DNA of 64,000 nucleotides from Dyella lutea (GTDB lineage Bacteria; Pseudomonadota; Gammaproteobacteria; Xanthomonadales; Rhodanobacteraceae), in contig NZ_JAMZEK010000003.1 in assembly GCF_024158035.1 (NCBI RefSeq), positions 186,001 through 250,000 on the forward strand, written 5' to 3'. Numbering within the stretch: position 1 is the stretch's first letter; each line of letters opens with the position of its first letter. A program made the translations under genes and the position numbers. Positions 45,103 through 55,569 of this stretch are shown here, in pieces. The notes under the pieces were generated by a model, which was not told the origin of the DNA, searched no databases, and saw only the letters and a list, made by a program, of their open reading frames with translations.

Positions 45103-45180
45103 GCAGGAGTGCACCCTGTGCGCGACGGCCTCTCGCTCTGATTTGCGCCGCGCGCCGTCGCGCAAAGGGTGCGCTCCTAC
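45103..45180. repeat. REP-type inverted repeat pair
   Basis: Two arms of about 27 bases (starting GCAGGAGTGCACCCTGTGCG and ending GGGTGCGCTCCTAC) face each other across a 24-base spacer, with near-perfect complement apart from a few mismatches. The terminal CTCCTAC matches the GTAGGAG core of the repeats at 59222 and 61701. It fills the gap between the convergent AraC and aldehyde dehydrogenase genes. Confidence 0.75.
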
Positions 45181-45189
45181 GGGGCGTCG

Positions 45190-46620
45190 TCAGCCCTCGC
45201 GCATCACCATCAGGCGTACCTCGGTCATGTCCTCGATGGCATAACGCACGCCTTCGCGGCCCAGGCCCGAGAGCTTCACGCCGCCGTACGGCATGTTGTC
45301 GACGCGGAAGCTGGGGACGTCGTTGACCACCACGCCGCCTTGCTCCAGCTCATCCCAGGCGCGCATGGCGTGGTCGAGGCGGTTGGTGAAGATACCGGCC
45401 TGCAGGCCGAAGTCCGAGTCGTTGACCTGCGCCACCGCCTCGTCCAGCGTGCGGAACGGGGCGAGCAGGGCGAATGGGCCGAAGGCTTCCAGCCGGTTGA
45501 CCTTCGCCTCGGGCGGCACGTCCTCCATCAGCGTGGCCTGAAGCATCGCACCTTCGCGCTTGCCGCCGCACAGCAGCTTCGCCCCAGCCTGGCGGGCCTC
45601 GGCGATCCAGCCGTGCAGGCGCTCGGCGGCGGCCTCGTCGATCATCGGGCCGAGGAACACGTCTTTCTTCTTCGGATCGCCGGCCTTGAGCTTCTTCACC
45701 GCGGCGACCAGCTTGCGCTTGAGCGCGTCGCACACGTCCACGTGGGCATAGATGCGCTGCACGCTGATGCAGCTCTGGCCGGACTGGTAGAACGCGCCGA
45801 ACACCAGTCGCTCGACCACGTGATCAAGCCGGTCGCCCTGGTCGGCGTCGACGATGCAGGCGGCATTGCCGCCCAGTTCCAGCGTGACCTTCTTGCGGCC
45901 GACGCGGGCCTTCAGTTCCCAGCCGATCTGGCCGCCGGTGAACGAAAGCAGCTTGAGGCGCTCGTCCTCGACCAGCGGCGTGGCATGGGTGCCGTCCAGC
46001 GGCAGGATCGAGAACGCTCCCTTCGGCAGGTCGGTCTCGGCCAGCACCTCGCCGATGATCAGCGCGCCGATCGGGGTCTTCTCCGACGGCTTGAGCACGA
46101 ACGGACAGCCGGCTGCGATCGCCGGGGCGACCTTGTGCGCGACCAGGTTGAGCGGGAAGTTGAACGGGGTGATGAAGCTCACCGGCCCCAGCGGCACGCG
46201 ACGCGTGTAGCCGTGGTAGCCGTCGAGCCGGCCGGCGATCTCCAGGTTGAGCGTCTCGCCATCGATGCGCACGGCTTCTTCGGCGGCGATGCGGAACGTC
46301 TCGATCAGCCGGGTGACCTCGCCAGCCGCATCGTGGATCGGCTTGCCGGCCTCGATGCACAGCGCGCGGGCGAGCTCGTCCCGGCGCGCCTCGAAGCGTT
46401 TGGCGCAGTGCTGCAGCACCGCCTGGCGCTGCCACGGTTTGAACGCGCGCATCGTCGGCGCGGCCTGCACCGCGGCGGCGATCGCCTTCTCGGTGGCGCG
46501 GGCGTCGGGCACCGCCACGCGGGTGGCGAGCCGGCCGCTGAACTTGTCGCGCACCTCGAGCATCTGCTTCGAGGTCTGCGGACGGTTGGCGAGGTAGTAG
46601 GGATAGGACTTGGCGAGCAT
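45190..46620 (-). CDS. NAD(P)-dependent aldehyde dehydrogenase
   Basis: A 476-residue enzyme of the aldehyde dehydrogenase superfamily. The catalytic cysteine is Cys284 in YQSGQSCISVQR, the general-base glutamate is in TLELGGN, and PFNFPLNLV and GFGPF-type segments line the NAD site. Similarity is to non-phosphorylating glyceraldehyde-3-phosphate or lactaldehyde dehydrogenases; the aldehyde is not known. Together with the alcohol dehydrogenase nearby it could oxidise aldehydes, but the genes are not in one operon. Confidence 0.92.
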   Translation of the reverse strand: MLAKSYPYYLANRPQTSKQMLEVRDKFSGRLATRVAVPDARATEKAIAAAVQAAPTMRAFKPWQRQAVLQHCAKRFEARRDELARALCIEAGKPIHDAAGEVTRLIETFRIAAEEAVRIDGETLNLEIAGRLDGYHGYTRRVPLGPVSFITPFNFPLNLVAHKVAPAIAAGCPFVLKPSEKTPIGALIIGEVLAETDLPKGAFSILPLDGTHATPLVEDERLKLLSFTGGQIGWELKARVGRKKVTLELGGNAACIVDADQGDRLDHVVERLVFGAFYQSGQSCISVQRIYAHVDVCDALKRKLVAAVKKLKAGDPKKKDVFLGPMIDEAAAERLHGWIAEARQAGAKLLCGGKREGAMLQATLMEDVPPEAKVNRLEAFGPFALLAPFRTLDEAVAQVNDSDFGLQAGIFTNRLDHAMRAWDELEQGGVVVNDVPSFRVDNMPYGGVKLSGLGREGVRYAIEDMTEVRLMVMREG

Positions 46621-46696
46621 CGAGGTCTCCGGTGCGGACCGGTGGGGAAGCCTGCAGTGTCGTGCGTCCGGCGTGGTGCGGACGTGGATGCGCCGG

Positions 46697-48067
46697 TCAG
46701 TCGCCGGCGCGGGCGGTGAGTTCGCCCTCGGCCAGCCGGATGCGCAGCGCATCGCCGGGCTCGACCTGGGCGGGTGAGCGCAGCACCTTGCCGCGGGCGT
46801 CGAAGGCGATGGCGTAGCCGCGCTCCAGCGTGGCCAGCGGACTGACCGCATGCAGCGCGCGGGCAACTTGGGCGAGGGTGAGCCGCTTGCGCTCCAGCAT
46901 GCGCGCGAGGGCGCGACGCAGGCGCGGATCGAGTTCGTCGAGGCGGCGGCGGAGCAGGGCGAGGCGATGACGCGGATGCTGGGCCAGCAGACGCGCCAGC
47001 GCTTGTTCCAGCCGGCGCTCGCGCCGCGTGCTGCCAGCGCTCAGCGCCGCGTGCAGGCGGCGGTGCAGGTTGGTCAACCGCTCGCGGTCGCGGGCCAGTC
47101 GCGCCTGCGGCCGCTGCGCCTGCAGGCGCGCGAACAGCTGGTCCACGCGCTGGTCGAGGGTCTGCAGCTTGCGCCGTTCGACGGCGACCAGGCGCTGTTC
47201 GAGCAGGCGCAGCTGCCGCGCCATCTGCGCCGTATCGGGTACCAGCAGTTCGGCCGCGGCCGACGGCGTGGGGGCGCGCAGGTCGGCGACGAAGTCCGCG
47301 ATGCTGAAGTCGACCTCGTGGCCCACCGCGCTGACCACCGGCACCGCGCTGGCATGCACGGCGCGGGCGACGGCCTCGTCGTTGAACGCCCAGAGGTCTT
47401 CCAGCGAGCCGCCGCCGCGGGTCAGCAGCAGGGCGTCATAGCGGCCGCTGGCGGACGCCTTGCGCAGCATCGCCTCGATCGCCGGCGGTGCTTCCTTGCC
47501 CTGCACCGGCACTGGCAGCACGTCGACCTCGACCAGCGGCCAGCGCCGGCCGAGCACACTGAGCACATCGCGGATCGCCGCACCGGTGGCCGAGGTGATC
47601 ACGCCGAGCCGGCGGATGTAGCGGGGCAGCGGACGCTTGCGGGCCGGATCGAACAGGCCTTCGGCGTCCAGCTTCGCCTTGAGCGCATCGAACGCGCGGC
47701 GCAGGGCGCCTTCGCCGGCCGGCTCCATCGATTCGGCGACCAGCTGGAACTCGCCGCGGGGTTCGTACAGGCCCACCCTGGCGCGCACCAGCACCTGCAT
47801 GCCGTCCACCGGCTTGAAGGTGAGCCGGCTGCTTTTCATCTTGAACATGGCGCAGCGCACCTGGGCGCCGGCGTCCTTCAACGTGAAATACAGGTGGCCG
47901 GAGGCGGGGCGCGCCACGTTCGACAGCTCGCCCTCGATCCACACCATCGGCAGCGCGTCCTCCAGCAGGCCGCGCACCAGCCGGTTCAACGTGCTGGGGG
48001 TGAGGATGCGGCGCGGGGCGTCGGCGTCGGGTGCCGGGCCTCCGGGGAAGGGATCGAACGTGGACAT
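46697..48067 (-). CDS. xseA: Exodeoxyribonuclease VII large subunit
   Basis: A 456-residue subunit. The N-terminal OB domain (about 20-115) has [20 protein letters not shown]; the catalytic region has [31 protein letters not shown] and [17 protein letters not shown]; a long coiled coil and an ISPL-like C-terminus follow ([13 protein letters not shown]). It degrades single-stranded DNA with XseB, whose gene is not in the window. Confidence 0.96.
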   Translation of the reverse strand: MSTFDPFPGGPAPDADAPRRILTPSTLNRLVRGLLEDALPMVWIEGELSNVARPASGHLYFTLKDAGAQVRCAMFKMKSSRLTFKPVDGMQVLVRARVGLYEPRGEFQLVAESMEPAGEGALRRAFDALKAKLDAEGLFDPARKRPLPRYIRRLGVITSATGAAIRDVLSVLGRRWPLVEVDVLPVPVQGKEAPPAIEAMLRKASASGRYDALLLTRGGGSLEDLWAFNDEAVARAVHASAVPVVSAVGHEVDFSIADFVADLRAPTPSAAAELLVPDTAQMARQLRLLEQRLVAVERRKLQTLDQRVDQLFARLQAQRPQARLARDRERLTNLHRRLHAALSAGSTRRERRLEQALARLLAQHPRHRLALLRRRLDELDPRLRRALARMLERKRLTLAQVARALHAVSPLATLERGYAIAFDARGKVLRSPAQVEPGDALRIRLAEGELTARAGD

Positions 48068-48138
48068 GAGCGGCGCAGGTTAGCACGAAGGTCACGCAGG
48101 ACATGTGCTTGCAGCCAGTCATGCATGCCAGTCCTCAG

Positions 48139-48182
48139 GCATGCGATATAACTTAATGAATAAGATTGAAAAAGCGGAATTT
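48139..48182 (-). promoter_or_regulatory. AT-rich island, possible xseA promoter
   Basis: A 44-base stretch much richer in A and T than its surroundings, in the gap between the phospholipase gene and xseA. Reading toward xseA it contains TATATC at 48150-48145, with TTTTTC 17 bases upstream, a weak sigma-70-like pair. Confidence 0.3.
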
Positions 48183-49652
48183 CTAGTCGTCGATTTCCGA
48201 CGCGTTCCGGGCCAGATGCGCTTGCCGACTGCGCCAGGCCCGCACACCGAGGTTCAGCGCGAACCACGCGGCCAGCAGTGCCAGGGGCCACGCCAGCACG
48301 GCCGGCCACAGGGCGCCGACGAGCGCCAGGACGGCCAGCACCGCCGTGCCGGTGAGCAGCGGCCCGGTATCGGTATCGCCCAGCACGCGACGGTCGGTCA
48401 GCACGGCACCGACCGTGTTGGCCAGGCGCAGGGCGCTGGCGGCGGCCCGTCCGGAGCTGCCGCGTCCGCCACGCGGCGGACGGGACGGCCGTGCGCGCGG
48501 CGGGGCCCCGTCGCTCGGCTGCACCCGTTCACCGCGCCGGCGCGGCCGCGGAGCGAGCACGATCTCGGTGGCATTGGTCAGATCCTTCTCGTACTGCACG
48601 GCGAGCTGGGCGGCGAAGCCCTCGTCCTCCACCGCGACATCGATCTCGCGGTTGCCCAGCCAACTGGCGATGTTGAGGTTGGATGAGCCGACCCGCGCCC
48701 ATTGACCGTCGGCGACCGCCGTCTTGGCATGGATCATCGAGCCGTTCCACTCGAACACCCGCACGCCGGCCTTCAGCAGCGGCCGATAGCCCGAGCGCGA
48801 CAAGCCAGCGACCATCGGGATGTCGCTGCTGCCCGGCACCAGCAGGCGCACGTCCACGCCATCGCGTGCGGCGGCGGCGAGCGCCTGCACGTAGGGCGCC
48901 ACGCCGACGAAGTAGGCGTCGGTCAGCCACAGCGTGCGGCGGGCCATCGCGGCGATCTGCTGGTCCAGCCGGTACAGCCCGGCGGTGGACGGCTCGGTGG
49001 CGATTACACGCAGCGCTACCCCACCTGCAGCCTCGGTGGCTGCGGGTGCCCACACCGGCAAGGTGCCGCCCGTGCTGGACCAGCTGCGGGTGAAGGCGGC
49101 TTCCACCTCGGCCACCGCCGGTCCGCGCAGCGAGACGCCGGTGTCGCGCCAGGGCGCCACGCCGCGGGCGGCGTCGCCCAGCCATTTCTCGCTGATGCAT
49201 ACGCCAGACAGGAAGCCCAGTTCGCCGTCGACCACCAGCACCTTGCGGTGGTCGCGGCTGATCCAGCCGAACGGCTTGCCCAACTGGGGCGGGTTGTAGG
49301 TGCGCACCTGGCCGCCGGCCTCGCGCAGCGGTTTCCAGAACGCCGGGCCGGACTGGTTGAGGCAGCCGACCCAGTCGTACAACACCGCGACGAACACGCC
49401 CGAGAGCGCCCGCTCGACCAGCGCATCGCGGAACGCACGGCCGATCGCGTCGTCGCGGATGATGTAGTTCTCCAGCAGCACCCGCGAGCGTGCCTGGCGG
49501 ATCGCGGCCAGCCAGCGCTGGTAATGCACCGCCGCGTCGATCAGCAGCTCCACGGCATTGCCTGCCACCAGCGGCGCACCGGCGGCTCGGCTCAATGCCT
49601 GCGCGGCCAGCAGACGGTCGGGGCGGGTAGTTTCGAACGGGGAGGAAGCCAT
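48183..49652 (-). CDS. Phospholipase D / cardiolipin synthase-type protein
   Basis: A 489-residue enzyme with two HKD motifs: HRKVLVVDGELGF (about 137-149) and HAKTAVADG with GSSNLN (about 308-325). This pair joins phosphatidylglycerols or hydrolyses phosphodiesters in cardiolipin synthases. After the second motif an Arg/Pro/Gly-rich linker (about 365-405) leads to a C-terminal hydrophobic hairpin (about 432-465). The membrane part is therefore at the C-terminus rather than the N-terminus, unlike ClsA. It resembles ClsB in lacking an N-terminal anchor. Confidence 0.87.
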   Translation of the reverse strand: MASSPFETTRPDRLLAAQALSRAAGAPLVAGNAVELLIDAAVHYQRWLAAIRQARSRVLLENYIIRDDAIGRAFRDALVERALSGVFVAVLYDWVGCLNQSGPAFWKPLREAGGQVRTYNPPQLGKPFGWISRDHRKVLVVDGELGFLSGVCISEKWLGDAARGVAPWRDTGVSLRGPAVAEVEAAFTRSWSSTGGTLPVWAPAATEAAGGVALRVIATEPSTAGLYRLDQQIAAMARRTLWLTDAYFVGVAPYVQALAAAARDGVDVRLLVPGSSDIPMVAGLSRSGYRPLLKAGVRVFEWNGSMIHAKTAVADGQWARVGSSNLNIASWLGNREIDVAVEDEGFAAQLAVQYEKDLTNATEIVLAPRPRRRGERVQPSDGAPPRARPSRPPRGGRGSSGRAAASALRLANTVGAVLTDRRVLGDTDTGPLLTGTAVLAVLALVGALWPAVLAWPLALLAAWFALNLGVRAWRSRQAHLARNASEIDD

Positions 49653-49704
49653 GCAGGCAGTCTAGGGCATGCTCCGCAATTGGGGCTTCTGGCATGATCC
49701 GGCC

Positions 49705-51651
49705 ATGCCCCTCCAGCAACGCTTCACGGACACTGCCGCCTGTGCCCAGGTGATTGCCGACCGGCTCGGTCCCGACCTGCGCGTGGCGGCGCCGCTGGGT
49801 CTGGGCAAGCCGCACGGCCTGCTCAATGCGATCTACGCGCTGATCAAGGCGCAGCCGGCGCGCTCACTCACTCTCTATACGGCGCTGTCGTTGACTCGCC
49901 CGCGGCCCAGGCCCGGTCTGGAGGCGCGCTTTCTCGTGCCGTTCCTGGCCCGCCATTTCGGCGAGGACTGCGTCGACCCGGAGTACGCGCTGGACCAGAC
50001 GCGCGACGCGCTGCCTGCGAACGTGGCGGTGCACGAGTTCTATGTGCAGTCGGGCGTCATGCTGCAATCGGGTAGCGCCCAGCGCAGCTACATCAGCCAG
50101 AACTACACCCACGTGGCGCGCGACCTGGCCGTGCAGGACATCAACCTGCTGGTGCAACTGGTAGCGCGTCGCGAGACACCCGACGGCGTGCGCTACAGCC
50201 TGTCGTGCAACCCCGACCTCACGCTGGATTTCCTCGAGCGTGCGGTGGCTTCCGGCAAGCCGCGGCCGCTGTGCGTGGCGGTGGTCCATCCGGACCTGCC
50301 GTACCTGTCCGGCCATGCCGAGGTGCCGCAGGACTACTTCGACATCGAACTGGCGCCACGGCATGCACCGCCGCTGTTCGCGCTGCCGCGACAGCCGGTG
50401 TCGGTGGCCGAGTACGCGTTGGGGCTGCATGCCAGCGCGCTGGTCAAGGACGGTGGCTGCCTGCAGATCGGCATCGGCGCGCTGTCCGACGCGCTGGTGC
50501 ATGCGCTGCTGCTGCGCCAGCGCCACAATCTGGCATGGCGCGCCGCGCTCGAGGCGCTTGATACCGGCTACGTCAGCCATACGCTGGCGCTGCAGCTCGG
50601 TGGCATGGAGCCGTTCCGGCAGGGCCTCTACGGCGCCAGCGAGATGGTGATGGATGGCTTCATGCACCTGCAGCGCGGCGGCGTCCTGAAGCGTCGTTCG
50701 TGGGACAACCTGGCACTGGAGCGTGCCGCGGTGGCAGGTCGCTTGCCGGGCGATGCTCCGGGCGGGCATTACCTGCGCGGCGCGTTCTTCCTCGGCTCGC
50801 GCGAGCTGTATCGCTGGCTGGACGAGACCGAGGCGGCCGATCCCGATGCGATCGACATGTGCCGCGTGTCCAACGTCAACCAGCTCTACGGCGACCATCA
50901 GGTACTGGCTGCGCTGCAGCGACGCGGCGCGCGCTTCTTCAACACCTGCATGATGGCCACGCTCACCGGGGCGGCCGTGTCCGACGGGCTGGAGGACGGC
51001 CACGTGGTCAGCGGCGTGGGCGGCCAGTACAACTTCGTGGCGATGGCGCACGAGCTGGCGGACGGGCGCTCGATCCTGCTGCTGCGGGCCACCCGCGACG
51101 GGCCGCACGGAGTCGAGACCAATATCCGCTTCAACTACGGCAACACCACGATTCCGCGGCATCTTCGCGACCTGTTCGTCACCGAATACGGTGTTGCCGA
51201 CCTGCGCGGCAAGACCGACGAAGAGTGCATCGAGGCCATGCTTTCGGTGTGCGATGCCCGTTTCGTCGACGCGCTGGCCGCCGAGGCCAAGGCCCACGGC
51301 AAGCTGCGCGCGGAGTTCGCGATTCCAGACGCCTGGCGGCGCCATCGCCCCGAGGCGCTGGCCGAGGCCCTGGCCCCGCTCAAGGCCAGGGGCCTGGCGC
51401 CGACCTTTCCGTTCGGCAGCGACTTCACCGAGGTGGAACAGCGCCTGTTGCCGGCGCTGGGTTGGCTGCAACGGGGCAGCCGGACCTGGCGCGGGCGGCT
51501 GGCCATCGCGCGCGCCTGGCTGCGGCCGGGAGCGGCTGTCGATGGCGAGGCCGAGGCGCTGGCGCGGATGGGCTTCGGGCAGGCGGCGACGCTGGCCGAT
51601 CGCGTTCAGCGTCGCCTGCTGCAGGCCGCGTTGCGGCAAGCCACGCGCTGA
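49705..51651 (+). CDS. Acetyl-CoA hydrolase/transferase family protein
   Basis: A 648-residue protein of the CoA-transferase superfamily, similar to 4-hydroxybutyrate CoA-transferase-type enzymes but about 200 residues longer. [18 protein letters not shown] and [20 protein letters not shown] with TNIRFNYG match the C-terminal half. The extra length includes an insertion of about 90 residues ([15 protein letters not shown] to [10 protein letters not shown]). The exact substrate is unknown. ATG 49705 is preferred; ATG 49669 would add twelve residues. Confidence 0.82.
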   Translation: MPLQQRFTDTAACAQVIADRLGPDLRVAAPLGLGKPHGLLNAIYALIKAQPARSLTLYTALSLTRPRPRPGLEARFLVPFLARHFGEDCVDPEYALDQTRDALPANVAVHEFYVQSGVMLQSGSAQRSYISQNYTHVARDLAVQDINLLVQLVARRETPDGVRYSLSCNPDLTLDFLERAVASGKPRPLCVAVVHPDLPYLSGHAEVPQDYFDIELAPRHAPPLFALPRQPVSVAEYALGLHASALVKDGGCLQIGIGALSDALVHALLLRQRHNLAWRAALEALDTGYVSHTLALQLGGMEPFRQGLYGASEMVMDGFMHLQRGGVLKRRSWDNLALERAAVAGRLPGDAPGGHYLRGAFFLGSRELYRWLDETEAADPDAIDMCRVSNVNQLYGDHQVLAALQRRGARFFNTCMMATLTGAAVSDGLEDGHVVSGVGGQYNFVAMAHELADGRSILLLRATRDGPHGVETNIRFNYGNTTIPRHLRDLFVTEYGVADLRGKTDEECIEAMLSVCDARFVDALAAEAKAHGKLRAEFAIPDAWRRHRPEALAEALAPLKARGLAPTFPFGSDFTEVEQRLLPALGWLQRGSRTWRGRLAIARAWLRPGAAVDGEAEALARMGFGQAATLADRVQRRLLQAALRQATR

Positions 51652-51734
51652 TCCTGCTGGGGTCCGCGCGGGCGCATCGGGTATCCTTGGTCGCTTCCGC
51701 CGCGCCCTCGCGGCCACGTGCCCAAGCCGTCCCC

Positions 51735-52994
<1,260 letters not shown>

Positions 52995-53001
52995 GCGGAC
53001 G

Positions 53002-53673
53002 ATGGACGCGGAGGAGGCCATCCTGCGCGTCTGGCACGACAGCGCCGCGCCGTGGTCGCGGGCGGTCCGAGAAGGTCGCATCGCCAGCCGGCGTAGGGTC
53101 ACCGATGCGGCCGTGATGGCCGCGGTGCATGCCCGCGCGCCCCGCAGCGTGATCGACCTGGGCTGTGGCGAAGGCTGGCTGAGTCGCGCGCTGGCCGGGC
53201 AGGGGATCGACGTGCTCGGCGTCGATGCCGTGCCGGCGCTGGTCGACGCCGCAAGCGCGGCCGGAGCCGGGCGCTACCGCGTGATGGACTATGCCGCCGT
53301 CGCGGCCGGCGGACTGGGTGAGCGGGCCGACCTGGTGGTCTGCAATTTCTCGCTGCTGGGCGACGCTTCGGTAGACGCGCTGCTGGGCGGCATGCCGGCC
53401 CTGCTGGAGCCAGGCGGTGCGCTGGTGATCCAGACCCTGCACCCGTGGAGCGCCAGCGGCGAGGCGCCGTACCGCGACGGCTGGCGCGAGGGCTCGTGGG
53501 CCGGCTGCGGCGAGGGCTTCGGCGAGGCGGCGCCGTGGTACTTCCGCACCCTGGCCGGCTGGCAGCGAAGCTTTCGCCGGGCGGGCCTGGCGCTCTGCGA
53601 CGTGGCCGAACCGCCGGATCCGGAAACCGGACGACCGGCCTCGATCCTGTTCACCCTGCAAGTGCCGGGCTGA
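53002..53673 (+). CDS. Class I SAM-dependent methyltransferase
   Basis: A 223-residue methyltransferase with motif I VIDLGCGEGWLS (about residues 50-61), an acidic end of strand 2 (GVDAVPAL) and LEPGGALVIQTLHPW. Substrate unknown; a small molecule is likely given the overall layout. It begins seven bases after ispG. Its last 23 bases overlap the convergent aat gene. Confidence 0.83.
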   Translation: MDAEEAILRVWHDSAAPWSRAVREGRIASRRRVTDAAVMAAVHARAPRSVIDLGCGEGWLSRALAGQGIDVLGVDAVPALVDAASAAGAGRYRVMDYAAVAAGGLGERADLVVCNFSLLGDASVDALLGGMPALLEPGGALVIQTLHPWSASGEAPYRDGWREGSWAGCGEGFGEAAPWYFRTLAGWQRSFRRAGLALCDVAEPPDPETGRPASILFTLQVPG

Positions 53674-54400
53674 GCCGCGCCAGCTCGGTCGCCGTCAACG
53701 GACTGACTTCGCGCCACGCCGCAGGATCCATCCGCTGCAGCACGAGCTGGTGCAGCGCTGCGATGAACTCCACCCGCGGCATTTCCTCCGCCCCCAGGCC
53801 GAGCAGGTGCGGGTTGCTGACCTGGGCATCGAGCAGGGGACAACCCCATGCGTGCAGCAGTCGCGCCAGCGCCAGCAGCGCGACCTTCGAGCCGCCGCTC
53901 TGGCGGCTGAACATCGATTCGCCGCTGAACAGGCGTCCCGAGGCCACGCCGTAGATGCCGCCGACCAGACGGTCGCCGTCCCACACCTCCACGCTGTGCG
54001 CGTCGCCGCGCGCGTGCAGGGTCGCGTAGGCTTGGATCATCTCATCGCTGATCCAGGTGCCGGGTTGTCCGTTGCGTGGGGCGGCGCAGCACTGCATCAC
54101 GCCGGCGAAATCCCGGTCGACGGTGACATGCCAGCCGCAGCGCAGCAGCAGGCGGCGCAACGACCGGTTCGGCTGGCGCAGGCGCTCGGTGCGGAACACG
54201 CAGCGCGGGTCGGGCGACCACCACAGGATCGGTTCGCCCTCGTTGAACCAGGGAAAGACACCCTGTGCATAGGCCGCCCGCAGGCGCTCCGGCGAGAGGT
54301 CGCCACCAAACGCGAGCAGGCCCGGCGGATCGGCCAGCGCCTGCGACGGGTCGGGGAAGCGTTGCGGTGGCCAATGGTCGAGCAGCGGCAGGCGGATCAT
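53651..54400 (-). CDS. aat: Leucyl/phenylalanyl-tRNA-protein transferase
   Basis: A 249-residue aminoacyl transferase of the N-end rule pathway: it adds Leu or Phe to proteins with N-terminal Arg or Lys. GLLAFGGDLSPERLRAAYAQGVFPWF, WWSPDPRCVF and GGIYGVASGRLFSGESMFSR are all conserved. The 3' ends of aat and the methyltransferase overlap by 23 bases. The start overlaps the stop of the DUF482 gene (ATGA). Confidence 0.96.
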   Translation of the reverse strand: MIRLPLLDHWPPQRFPDPSQALADPPGLLAFGGDLSPERLRAAYAQGVFPWFNEGEPILWWSPDPRCVFRTERLRQPNRSLRRLLLRCGWHVTVDRDFAGVMQCCAAPRNGQPGTWISDEMIQAYATLHARGDAHSVEVWDGDRLVGGIYGVASGRLFSGESMFSRQSGGSKVALLALARLLHAWGCPLLDAQVSNPHLLGLGAEEMPRVEFIAALHQLVLQRMDPAAWREVSPLTATELARLSPALAG

Positions 54401-55569
54401 GCGCCGGGCTCCGGGGCGCGATCGCGGGCGTAGGGGCTGTGTGCGCGCAGTTCCTCCGCGTAGGCCCGCACCGAGGCAGCCTCGTGCACCAGCGCGTCGT
54501 GCACCGCGCGACGGAACTGCGGATGCGCCAGGTAGTGGCGGGAGTGGGTGAAGGTCGGCAGGAAGCCGCGCGCCAGCTTGTGCTCACCCTGGGCACCGGG
54601 TTCGAAGCAGGTCAGGCCCCGCGCGATCGCGTGTTCGATGCCCTGGTAGTAGCAGAGCTCGAAATGCAGGCCCGGCACGTCCACCGCGCTGCCCCAGTAG
54701 CGACCGTAGAGCGTGCTCTGGCTCTGGATCAGCAAGGCCATGGCGACGATCCGCTCCCCGTCATATGCCAGTGCGAGTTGCACCGCGTCGCCGAGAGTCT
54801 GGCCCAGCGCAAGGAAGAAGGCGCGGGTGAGCGCGGCATGGTTGCCCTTGGCGTCGAACGTGGCCTCGTAAAGCGCGTGGACGCGCCGCCAGTCGTCCGG
54901 CGATAGGCCGGCGCCGCCGCGGCGCTCGATGCGCAGGCCGCTGCGCGCCACCTGGGCACGCTCCTGGCGGATGTTCTTGCGCTTCTTGTGGTTGAGCGAG
55001 GCGAGGAAGGCATCGAAGTCGACGTAGCCGTGGTTGTGCCAGTGGAACTGCACGTCGGTGCGCGCCAGCCATGCGTCGTCGAAGGCGGGCAGGTCCTCTT
55101 CCGCAAGGAAGTTCGCGTGCAGCGATGACAGCCCCAGCCGGTCGACCTCGCCGCGCATCGCGGTGACCAGCGCCCGGCGCAGCGCCGGCGACCGTGCATC
55201 GCGTCTGGCCAGCAGGCGCGCACCGGAGACCGGCGAGTAGGGCACGGCGTTGAGCAGCTTCGGGTAGTACTCGCCGCCGGCACGTTCCCACGCGCTGGCC
55301 CAGCTCCAGTCGAAAACGAACTCCCCGTGCGAGTTGCCTTTCAGATACAGCGGCGCCACGGCGACCAGCCGATCGCCGTCGTAGAGCCCCAGATGATGCG
55401 GCGCCCAGCCCCAGTCCTCGCGGATGCAGCCGGTGCGCTCCAGGGCGTGCAGGAAGGCATGCGAGAGGAAGGGACTGCCGTCCGGTCGCAGTGCGTCCCA
55501 GTCCGCGGCCGGAATCTCGTCGATCCGTGCGTGGAATCGCGGTTGCAGTGCAGTGGCCGGTTCGCTCAT
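54397..55569 (-). CDS. DUF482/GNAT-fold (peptidogalycan biosynthesis-like) protein
   Basis: A 390-residue protein of DUF482, annotated elsewhere as 'peptidogalycan biosysnthesis' or GNAT-like. SPFLSHAFLHALE, YLKGNSHGEFVFDWSWA, SLHANFL, HWHNHGYVDFDAFLASL, NHKKRKNIRQER and FELCYYQGIEHAI are family marks. Proposed function is acyl or aminoacyl transfer, by analogy with FemABX; unproven. It overlaps both neighbours by four bases. Confidence 0.85.
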   Translation of the reverse strand: MSEPATALQPRFHARIDEIPAADWDALRPDGSPFLSHAFLHALERTGCIREDWGWAPHHLGLYDGDRLVAVAPLYLKGNSHGEFVFDWSWASAWERAGGEYYPKLLNAVPYSPVSGARLLARRDARSPALRRALVTAMRGEVDRLGLSSLHANFLAEEDLPAFDDAWLARTDVQFHWHNHGYVDFDAFLASLNHKKRKNIRQERAQVARSGLRIERRGGAGLSPDDWRRVHALYEATFDAKGNHAALTRAFFLALGQTLGDAVQLALAYDGERIVAMALLIQSQSTLYGRYWGSAVDVPGLHFELCYYQGIEHAIARGLTCFEPGAQGEHKLARGFLPTFTHSRHYLAHPQFRRAVHDALVHEAASVRAYAEELRAHSPYARDRAPEPGA

